Assembly: GCA_013399695.1 (NCBI GenBank)
Contig: VXAU01000186.1
Location: 1,472,182 to 1,536,181, forward strand
Direction: 5' to 3'
DNA from: Formicarius rufipectus
Lineage: Eukaryota > Chordata > Aves > Passeriformes > Formicariidae
DNA: 64,000 bases
Positions 12,224 through 21,300 of the stretch are shown here, piece by piece (position 1 is the first letter of the stretch; the number at the start of each line of letters is the position of its first letter). Made by a program: the position numbers and the translations under genes. The notes below the pieces were generated by a model. That model was not told the DNA's origin, made no database searches, and saw nothing but the letters and a program-made list of their open reading frames with translations.

Positions 12224-13485
12224 GTAAGTGGATCTGTGCAGTATCCGTGGCCGTGTTGGGCATTTTGTCTTGTATTTTACAGATGTTTTATGTCTTGGAC
12301 ACGTTAGTTTTGTTTATGATTAATTTAATGCGTCTCTTTTATTTCATAAGGTACTGATTCAAGTGGAATTATTTGGATTTGTTTGGGCTTAGGAGTAATT
12401 TTAATGCTCACTCTGGTCACCTTAATGGTCTTCTTTAAATGGAAGCACCTAAAGCAGCAACAAGAAAAATTGGAAAACACAGGTGAATAAATAAGATTCT
12501 TTATAAATAATTTTAGATCATTTTACATTTTAGTTACTTTTACCATGTACAGATTTTGCATATCATTTACATTCCAGATTCCAATGACTGTCTTTGTTGT
12601 TTTTTTGGTATTCCTCAAATAGTCTCCATGAAGTTATCAAAGTTATTAGGCAATAAAATATCCAGATGGTGACTGGCAAGAGCAGAAATCTCTGATGTTT
12701 CTCAATCCTGCCAGGATTATATGGTCATATATCCATACCTGGCTTATTTGCTGGTGTTTGGGAAATCATTTATGAACCCTCAATAGCAAAAATCTTTCTA
12801 TGGGTTTCACCCTCTTCTCACTGAATGCAAAAGGAATTCTACAGAGGTGGAGGATACACAGTCAATATCAGCTTTGCATCTTATAGGAATTGAAATAATT
12901 GTATTTAATATTGCAGTGTGTGAAAAGTGTATGTGGTGTATTTTGTGACAGTGAAAAAAATGAAGTTATTTTTACATTTTACAAATACTATATGTATGAG
13001 TGTTCAGACAATAAACAGTAACTGATTAGGAAGTGTTTGATTACTTCAATGCTTACCCTGAAGTATAGCAGTTATATTTTCATAGAACAAAAGATTACTA
13101 TATATATCTTAAAACCTTCATTAAGGTTAGAACATAGTTGGAACATAATGAAATTTGGATCTTTAATAACTGTATGTTGGTATAGCATGATGTATATATG
13201 TACTAAATTAACTTCTGTATATTTACAGACTCCTCTGTGGAGCTGAATAATATTCTCAAGGCTAATACTGAAAGCAGTGTGAATACAGAAGAAATTAGAC
13301 ATACACGTCAAAGTGAAACGTTAATGTATTCAGTGGAAGAATGCACTTGCAGTGACTGTGGCTTGGTAAAACCTCAGACTGGCTGTGAAACTTCATTTCC
13401 ACTACCAGCTACTGAAGAACGAGCTACTGTTCTAGTTACCACGAAATCTTTTGATTACTGCAACTATGTTCTGGGTGTTGGATGA
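12109..13485 (+). CDS. TNFRSF17: TNFRSF17 (BCMA), complete three-exon gene
   Basis: TNF-receptor superfamily member 17, the plasma-cell receptor for APRIL and BAFF. Coding exons 12109-12223, 12351-12482 and 13229-13485 join in frame (115+132+257 = 504 nt) to give 167 residues; human has 184. There is no signal peptide, as expected of a type III membrane protein. One cysteine-rich domain carries six cysteines (C4, C17, C20, C24, C32, C36) with the ligand-binding Y-F-D-H-L-L (DxL) turn at 9-14 and L22-R23. A membrane segment spans about 45-67. The tail keeps the family's YSVEECTC and FPLP...ATVLVTTK blocks. The ATG is the first in frame after a TAA at 12094-12096. The gene lies between GSPT1 and SNX29, as in mammals. 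Confidence 0.95.
12351..12482 (+). CDS. TNFRSF17: TNFRSF17 coding exon 2 (transmembrane segment)
   Basis: Begins after acceptor ATTTCATAAG and ends before donor GTGAAT. It encodes residues 39-82: a short stalk, the hydrophobic span beginning IIWICLGLGVILML, and a basic juxtamembrane stretch (KWKHLKQQQ) ending LENT, matching human EFKNTG in place and phase. Confidence 0.93.
13229..13485 (+). CDS. TNFRSF17: TNFRSF17 coding exon 3 (cytoplasmic tail)
   Basis: Follows acceptor TATTTACAG and runs to TGA at 13483-13485. It encodes residues 83-167. The blocks YSVEECTCSDC, FPLPA and ATVLVTTK align with the human tail. The C terminus is shorter than in human, ending NYVLGVG. The conserved tail is the TRAF-recruiting region in this family. 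Confidence 0.93.
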
Positions 13486-13516
13486 CTATGTGAGAAGAAT
13501 ATTTTTACTGGGTAAT

Positions 13517-13522
13517 AATAAA
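13517..13522 (+). terminator. Candidate polyadenylation signal for TNFRSF17
   Basis: AATAAA lies 32 bp after the stop codon. A second AATAAA at 13783-13788 is an alternative giving a longer 3' UTR. Which one is used cannot be told from sequence alone. Confidence 0.45.
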
Positions 13523-14043
13523 TTACTTATTCCACTATAGTGCTTAATATTGCAGTTAGTGGATGAGGTAGTACATCATCCTTATAGACCTTCCATTGAG
13601 CTTTCCTTAATATTGTCATATTATTTCTGATTCTAGTCATTCTTTAGTCAAGTATTTCTACATTTTTCTCAGGTACTAAACTAGTTATTGGAATTTTTAA
13701 TTTCTGGAAGTCCTTACAGAGGGATAGCTTTGTCTGCCTTTAAAGATTGTATCTACTTCCACCAGATATACACAAACCCATCAATAAACAAGTTTGCAAA
13801 TATATACTTTATACTAAACTCAGATCTTGTGCCAAAAATTACTTGATGGTACACAAGGAATGTTCCAAGAGGCAGAAATGAAGACCCACAATACATCCTC
13901 AGTGTTTTAAAGAGTAATTTCAAGTAGTCCCTATGATTCTTGAAATAGGAATGTTCTGATGACGGATCCTTGTAGAGTGTAGAGTCCCCTGGGCTCAGAA
14001 GGTATTGCTGGGCCACACTGAGGGAGGCTGTGGAGCACCACAC

Positions 14044-14116
14044 CATAGACTCATGGAATATCCTGAGTTGGAAGGGACCCACAAGGGTCATCAAAGTCCA
14101 ACTCCTGGACCTCACT
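14044..14116 (-). mobile_element. CR1 LINE 3' end, minus orientation
   Basis: The block reading CATAGACTCATGGAATATCC, then GAGTTGGAAGGGACCCACAA and a GTCATCAAAGTCCAACTCCT stretch is the reverse complement of a typical avian CR1 3' UTR. It lies between TNFRSF17 and the decayed copy of its last exon. Confidence 0.8.
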
Positions 14117-14605
14117 GCAATTCCCATGTATTCACTGGTGGTACAGACTTTCCTTTCAGTATTCTATCAGGTGTATTTGTCTTTTACTGATTTTTTTACT
14201 TACCTTTCTCATATTTATAAGGATTGGTGATTAGCAAGAGTCATGCTAGACTATGGTGTAGCCTAAAATTAGGAATATACTTTTGTCCCCTTGCCTTCCA
14301 AGCATTAATGTTATTTTCCTAATATTAGGCCAGTTTTATTCCTGGAATACTGCAACGACAACAGAAAAAAACAACAATCTTCTTTATTCATAGATAACTT
14401 TCTTTTTCAGGTTCTCGCACAAATCATGAATTAAAATACTTTAGGACTAGTAAATTATTGCACAAAATCAATGAACAATCCCCATCACACCATCTCTGGA
14501 AGGGTGACACAAAGCTTGGGCCAGCTGGGATTTATCTGCACAGGTCTGGGCACATAGAGCCAAACCCTTTGATACAGGCCTAGATAGACAGCCATTAAAT
14601 TTATA

Positions 14606-14835
14606 TTGGAATTTTTAATTTCTGGCAGTCCCTACCTAGGACAGCTTTTAGAGATCAGACACACAGGTAGGAAATCAACATACCCAGTGCAGGATGCACT
14701 TGCAGTGATGGGGCTGGATGTAAACACCTTGAGACCAGCTGGGAAACTTTGTCTGCACTGCCAGCTGCTGAAGGACGAGCTGCTGTTCCAGTCACAACAA
14801 TCTCCACACTGTCGCAGCTGTGTTCTGGCTATTGG
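14606..14835 (+). pseudogene. Decayed copy of TNFRSF17 exon 3
   Basis: From about 14650 the DNA aligns with TNFRSF17 exon 3 from its EIRHTR codons (about 13288) to near the stop. Exact or near-exact blocks include TGCACTTGCAGTGA, then CCAGCT-CTGAAG-ACGAGCT-CTGTT and TGTTCTGG-TATTGGAT. Translation gives EIRHTGR, then CTCSD and LPAAEGRAAVPVTT in a different frame, so one base has been lost between the two halves, and a further gap of about 10 bp is present. The preceding 40 bp (14606-14648) resemble 13689-13732, which lies downstream of the intact gene. No splice acceptor or in-frame stop matching the parent was found, so it is read as a non-functional partial duplicate. Confidence 0.75.
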
Positions 14836-14888
14836 ATCTGGACCATGTTTTATTTTATTTCACTAGAGCTTCCACAGTTTCTGTATCT

Positions 14889-14962
14889 TAAAAAAAACCA
14901 AAACCACCAGCACCACAAAAAAAAACAACCCCAAAACAAAACCACAAACAAAAGACCCTTTC
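14889..14962. repeat. A/C-rich low-complexity tract
   Basis: Runs of A interrupted by C (for example AAAAAAAACCAAAACC and CCCCAAAACAAAACC) follow shortly after the TNFRSF17 exon copy. It could be simple expansion or a degraded retroelement tail; nothing else identifies it. Confidence 0.7.
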
Positions 14963-15067
14963 CAAGGTTTCACCTCACTCAGCACCTGTGCCAACACAGG
15001 ACAGTGTTATCTCCAATCTCCTCTTGTCTCGTTGCTCCTCTGCGCGGTGTCCCTTCCCCTCAGACCC

Positions 15068-15345
15068 TCTGCCTGTGCCGGCCGGGGGTGTCGGGCCGGG
15101 CTCAGCTCGGGGCTTTGTGCCGGGGATGTCGGGCCGGGGCTCTGTGCCGGGGGTGTTGGGCCGGGCTCAGCTCGGGGCTCTGTGCCGGGGGTGTCGGGCC
15201 AGGCTCTGATCGGGGCTCCACTCCGGGTGGGTGTCGGGCCGGGCTCGGCTCGGGGCTCTCGGACCAAGCTCTGCTCAGGGCTCTGTGCCGGGCTCTGTTC
15301 GGGACTCTGCTCGGGGCTCCGCTCCGGTCCCCGCAGCGGTGCCGC
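15068..15345. repeat. GC-rich minisatellite in SNX29 5' region
   Basis: Imperfect repeats built from TGTGCCGGGGGTGTCGGGCC and GGGCTCAGCTCGGGGCTC recur. TGTGCCG begins at 15074, 15116, 15143 and 15181, with spacings of 42, 27 and 38 bp, and further CTCGGGGCTC-like units continue to about 15345. It ends just before the coding start. Confidence 0.8.
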
Positions 15346-15392
15346 CGTGAGGGCCCCGCTGCCCGGGTCGTGTTTACCTTCCGGGNGGCACC

Positions 15393-15399
15393 ATGAGCG
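15393..15399 (+). CDS. SNX29: SNX29 coding exon 1
   Basis: Seven coding bases, ATGAGCG, then donor GTGAGT at 15400; this gives M-S and the first base of G3. The same tiny first coding exon (MSG) is expected from the human protein. An undetermined base (N) sits at 15386, seven bases before the ATG. The context CACC-ATG-A has A at -3 but no G at +4. Confidence 0.88.
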
Positions 15400-18300
15400 G
15401 TGAGTGGTGCGGGCACGGCCCTGCCCCGGCCCCTCAGCGCTAAGGCACCGAGCGCTGCGATCCCTCATCGCCACACCCCGAGCGCTGCTTTAGCCTCCTT
15501 GTGAAACCTGAACCCTGCCCTTCAGCGGGGCTGCCGTCGCTCGCAGCGGTGGTGATGCCCCGACTGTGCGGAATCACAGAGGGTATTGTTCAGGAAATAA
15601 ATGGGCAGGGGAAATAGGAGCGATACAATGTCACTGCCTAGCGCGCCGTCGGTGGGAGGACGAGGCGGGGCAGGGACTGTGTGGCGTTCGGGGTGTCCCG
15701 CTGTGTGCCCAGCGCTGCCCCGGCCGGGGGTGCCGGTCCCAGTGAGGGATTTGTGCCCTCGGGGGTGTTCTGAGGGCTTTGAGGGCTCCGTCGGAGGGAA
15801 TTCTCAAGAGCTTTGCCTGCGGATTGCGAGCCCTGAACTACGGGGGTGGAGGGAGCAGAGCCCCCCGAGCGGGCCGGCGTGAGGAGTTGTCAGGGTAGGG
15901 AATGCTATTTTAATAGATTTTTATTGTTAATATAAAAGATAAGTGGCAGTTACTGTGTATTCATTCAAGCACACTGGCAGGGGTTTGGTTGGGGCTTCTT
16001 AAGAAGAGAATACTTCGATGAGTCTCCTTGCACAACTTTGGTAATGGAAGTCACAGAGGAGAGTCGACCTGGAAATGAGATTGTGTGTTTATCCTTCCCC
16101 CTGAGTTAATATGTGGAAAGATCTGTGGCCAAAGGCTGTAGGAAAATACCGAAGAGCTAACTGGAGTAGCTGAATGCTGTACTTTATGGATTGCAGTAAT
16201 ATCTGAAAATGATTCGGTTGTATTTTTGTCTGTTTTGTTCCCAATTTTGTGACAAGAAACAAACAGAAGGGTGTTTTTTGGTTTTTTTTTGTTTTTTTTT
16301 TTTTTTTTTGTGGATAAGGTGAGGTGAAAAAATATTATTTTAGGGAAACTTGCTAATTGGCCTTGTGAAAATGCGAGTGACAGTGAAATCTTTCAAGCTG
16401 TGAGAGAAGAAAGTTTCTCAAATGTTTCAGATCTTGACACAATATAGATCAAATCCTAATTATGAAATTTGTGAGAGTCATCATTTTCATGTGGGAAACC
16501 TTGGCTCTTCAATGATGAATTCAGTCTGGGAGTAGCCTTGTGCAAATCAGAGCTTAAATCTTCCTGGGACACTCATCTCTGGGAGCTCTTACATGGATCC
16601 TGTGACTCAAAAGGCAAGGTAGCACCTCTTGTGGCCTAAAACTTTGTCATGTAGTTACTTTTAATACCTTTAATCTTGTTTTATTGGAGATAATGAAGAG
16701 ATACAGGTTTATGAGGGAAGAAAACATTTAATTACTTAAAGCACCATAATGTCTAAGGTGACAGTTCCTCAATTGCATGGTAACCTACCCATGTGTGGCC
16801 CCTGCCAAGACTTGTATGAGTTTTCCAGTAATTTCAATTAGACAGCAAGGTAACAAAAAGCCCCACTAGTACTGCACTTTGCCAAATATTACTGTTATAC
16901 AATACTGTACTGTATTTTTCCAGAATTATAGAACTGAAACAGTTCAGAACAGAGGAATATCTATTATTATCATGCTTGTTTTAGATAAAGGAGATAGCTA
17001 ACATTAACACCATTTTTTTAGTCATGTGCTTCTTTCAGTGGCTGTAACAGCACTGTCTGCACTTACTTCCTTGCTCAGTTTTAGCCCATGAAATTAAGGG
17101 AGCTATTCTTAAAATATATATGAAAGAACCTCTTTTCCTACTGGCTGTAATTATGTTTAGTGTTTATTTTTTTAGTTACAGTCTATTTCTTGCTGATGTG
17201 AAGGTAACTTCCTGTTTATTTAAGCCTGACTTAAATATTACTAATGCTACTTAGTATTTACCTACTTACATTTTCTTGTACAACTGCTGAGTAGACTAAA
17301 CTTTAAAGGGAAGTAACACAAGGGAACTACATTTATGTGCCTGTCAGGAATTAGTGGTGTTGTCCCTTGTTTAATGACAGTTTCAGAAAGCTTAAAAATA
17401 CAACTTACGGAGGATGAGGCAGTAGAATCATAATAATGTAGCATGAGATAGCATTTAAATTAAGTCTGTGTTTGTTTTATCTTAAACCTGTGCAAGAGCA
17501 AGCAGGCTGAAATTTTGCATACAAGAATTAAATGCAAGTAGTATTTAAGAGCAATCTGAGATTTCTTTTTTTTTTTTAACTTACGTGCTACGTGTGGTGC
17601 TGAAGAGAGCCGTAGCTATGAAGAATTGGATGGAAATCCTGCTTTCCTTTCCTTTGCTTACATGCCAGTGTTCTGCTGCTGTAGGTGTGGATGTTTGTGC
17701 CAGGGTATGGAGAGAAGCTTGTATTAAAAATAGGAAAGCATGACCTTGAACAACAGAAAATCAGGAGGGTCACAGAGGCAGGTGCAGCACCTGAGCTTAT
17801 TTTAAACCTGTTTTGACTCAGATGATGTTGGTGGGGAGAGTCTAAGTTTCTTAGTTTTTGCAACCTTATGTTTTCGTAATTATTTTTAGGCTCATGTATG
17901 AACTTCCTTTTTCATTGGAATAGTCTAAATACAGCCTTTTTTTTTTTTTCCCCCCTGAGTAATACTATGTTTGTGCATTCTATGTTTTGTATTTGTGTGT
18001 GTGTGTTACTGCCATTTTTCCCACTATTCTGAACCAGGAGAAGGGTATTTTGGTCAATTTGTAATACACTGTTACTCTTTAAATCAGCTGGAGTTGATCA
18101 CACTTAATTGGTGCCCTTGTCTGAAAATAGGCTTTTTTTTTTGGTCTCCTGAAGACTTAGTTTAGAAAACCAAGACGTAAAAGAACAAAATCTTAGAGTT
18201 ACAGAGTTTTATTTTTACCTCTTTTCCTACTGGCTATAATTGTGTTTGGTGTTTATTTTTTTAGCTACAATCTATTTCTTGCTGATGTGAAGGTAACTTC

Positions 18301-21300
18301 CTGTTTATTTAAGCCTGACTTAAATATTACTAATGCTACTTAGTATTTACCTACTTACATTTTCTTGTACAACTGCTGAGTAGACTAAACTTTAAAGGGA
18401 AGTAACACAAGGGAACTACATTTATGTGCCTGTCAGGAATTAGTGGTGTTGTCCCTTGTTTAATGACCGTTTCAGAAAGCTTAAATCTTTTAGTTTTAAG
18501 AAAAAAAGTTAGACTTTGTGAATATTCTTTTTCTTCTCTCTACAGAGTATCTGTTAAGCACAGCAGTAGGAGAATTTAAGACATACATTGCAAAGAAACC
18601 TCAGCCAGCCCTCAGTATAGACTTTTTTTCAGTTCGTGCAAATTTAGGGCTGTTTGGTACCACATTATTTAGTGCTTTAGAACATCAGTTAGCATAGTGA
18701 ACATCCGTAGACTTTCTGAATTTGTGCATTTTTTATATTGGTCTCAGTTTGGAATCTGGTTGCAAACAATTTCTATGTTATCAAGTAGATACAAAGAATC
18801 CCAAGAGATATGAGCTTAAAAACTAACATGTATTGCATCTGGAAGTCAAACTTAGTCCACATACCAGTATTTTCATTTGATAGATGTTTTTCAGGTCATG
18901 AAATTATTAGTTACATGCATTTGTTTGGATGCTATCTCAAACTATTCATATAAAGAGAAAAGATGTGCTATGCCTGTTCTTGCAGGTATGTGGGTAGCAT
19001 AAGGTGTAAAAGTAATGAGTTTTGAAGAATTTCTACAGGTTTGTATGTATTCAGTGTCACTGTGCCTGAGGGGTTGTACTCAAAGTTGGGATTGGTTTCC
19101 TTATTTTACAGTTGTGTGGTAAACCATAAGGCATACAGATGCATAGCCATGCATGTCTCCATTTTTGGTAGTGTATGCATGGTAAAAACACTGAATATAA
19201 TTCAATAAATCATAATCTCTGAAGGAGCACAAAGTTGAATGGTGAGGATTATATGAATTTAACCTCATCTTCACAGTGGCATAACTGGCATAGTTGTCAG
19301 GAAATTAAAAGCTAGTTGGTCTGGGGTTTGTTCTGGAGTCCTTTACCAGCTCTGAGCATTGTTTGTGTGCACTAGAGTGCTTGACTAACAGACCCGAACC
19401 TCACACATCACATGCCTGCTCAGTTTGAGTCAGAGTTCAAAATTAGAAGTAAAACTTCTTGAAAACACTGTAATCAGCTAAATAAGCATTGTGAAGCTTA
19501 GTTAGTGAGCAGCTTTGTTTGCATGTTTTTCCTGTTTTCTTTCTTCTGGCATATGGTGTTTTTTTCTCCTAATCCCATATTTAGTGAATATACATGGAAT
19601 ATGAATTACATTAATATATTTGTAGGCAAATTAATATGAATATACATTCAGATATTTTATTAATACAATATATATTATATGAGTATAAATATTTAAACAA
19701 AACCAGAACCATTTCAGTAGGATAAATTCTGTCCTAGTTTGGGAGCAAACTGTTTTGAATGGTATAGTGGAGAGAGGAGATCCTGGAATTTGGATCTCAC
19801 CATGTCGGATAGCAGAAGGAAAAAACACATATTTCTGATTCTCTCTCCTTCTTTAGAAGGCTTATTGTGTGGTGTTTGATTTTTCAGTGTCTGGAGGAAC
19901 TTGTTCATGTAGAATTTTGATAATTGGCTTTCAGTCTATACATACATTGATTGTATGCTCTTTGAGAGGGAAAGGGTAGTAGAATGACTTTAATCCCAGA
20001 GAGGTCACAGAGGTTTCTAATAGATATTTTGAACTTAAGCTCAGAATAAAAAAATAATGTAGGTTAATGAAGAATACATTTTACACATATTCACAGGAGT
20101 TTATACAGGATATTCCAACAAGCAAAGTATTATGCTCTTTGTTGTTGAAATGCTTGAGAAGTTAAAGGTTCTCTTGTGTAGTTGCTTATATAGTAACAAA
20201 CTAGATTTTATAAGTGTGACTGAGGAAGAACTATGCTGGGAATTTTTAAGGTAAATTTTAAGGGATTTATTGTAACAGTGACAATGTTCACCTGACTTAA
20301 AACTCTTTCTACAGTGAGTTTTTTTAACAGTGAGTAGATATTCCTCATTTCTCATTTTCCATTCTTTTCTTGTGCTATGGTCCTTTACTAAACTGGTAGT
20401 TTTTCCAGTATGAATGAACATTTATATGGCTGTGCAAGCTCCATCATACACCTAATTCAAACCACAAAAAAAAAAAAATCTTGAACTAGGTTAGTTCTGG
20501 GCTTGCAGTGTGGCCTCAGAGCTGGTTGTGCTATGAAGCTTGGAGTAAACTGTGTAGCAGCTTGAACAATTATGCTGCATTTGGTATTGATGCAATATAC
20601 ATTCTATCATGAAACCAGGATCTTACTCAAATAAGACTCTAGATGATATTTGAAACAGTATTCCTGTTATAACAGCACATTGTAGTTTTGTGTAAGTGCA
20701 TATTAGAGAAAGCCTGCTTGAAACCTCAAACCAGAGTTTATACTGCATTAATTTACTTAGAGAAAATACATTAGTTAATTTGATGGAATAATGGGCATGG
20801 GAAGAAAGTTTGAGCCTTTGTGTTGGCCCAAATGTGTTTTTAAAAAGCCTATTTATTTTTGTTGAATTCTAGGTTCACAGAACAATGACACTAAAAGACA
20901 GTTTCTTCTAGAACGGTTGCTGGATGCAGTTAAGCAGGTGAGAGATCCAGTGCACATTTCTGTAGTATCCTTACTCAGAGTTGGCAGTACCAGCAGGCAC
21001 TGTCTTTACTCTGGGTTAACATTTTAGAGTAGCAGCCTGTTTCTTTGCACTAGGGTCTTAGGGAATGGTTGAAATACATGTAAAGATATGATTTATGTAT
21101 TTATGTCTGCATTTTGCATCAACATGAAGTTCAGCCAGTGGAATTTCATAGGCTGGATTCAGTTTAGGAGAGCTTGGGAGGCAAAAGAATGCCTCAGGAG
21201 TAAGCCAGTGATAAGTTTTATAAAGAATGGTTCTTCTGTAATTGTAGCACTGTGCTGAATAGAAAAAATGTTTGGTTTTATGGATGTGCATTTAAAACTC

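Larger units (their letters stand above)
15040..15890. promoter_or_regulatory. CpG island promoter of SNX29
   Basis: Dense GC and CpG content surrounds the SNX29 first exon and falls off sharply on both sides (AT-rich before about 15000 and after about 15900). It includes a GC-rich minisatellite upstream of the ATG and a GC-box-like GAGGCGGGGC at 15662-15671 within intron 1. No TATA box is evident, in keeping with a dispersed CpG-island start. Confidence 0.8.
15400..20872 (+). other. SNX29 intron 1
   Basis: The first half kilobase is the remainder of the CpG island; the rest is AT-rich. It carries a 268-bp direct repeat (17129-17396 and 18218-18485), a T-rich tract at 16273-16309 and a short GT run near 17996-18006. 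No other gene was seen. Confidence 0.8.

Noticed and set aside
14749..15403. Long open frames (up to 215 codons) running into the SNX29 CpG island
   Set aside because: They are created by the decayed TNFRSF17 exon, an A/C-rich tract and the GC-rich minisatellite; the Gly-Ala-Leu-Cys repeats are minisatellite translation. None is in frame with the SNX29 ATG, which has a stop 45 bp upstream.
17129..18485. Interpretation of the 268-bp direct repeats as LTRs of a small retroelement
   Set aside because: The copies lack TG...CA ends, and no primer-binding site, polypurine tract or coding remnant was found between them.
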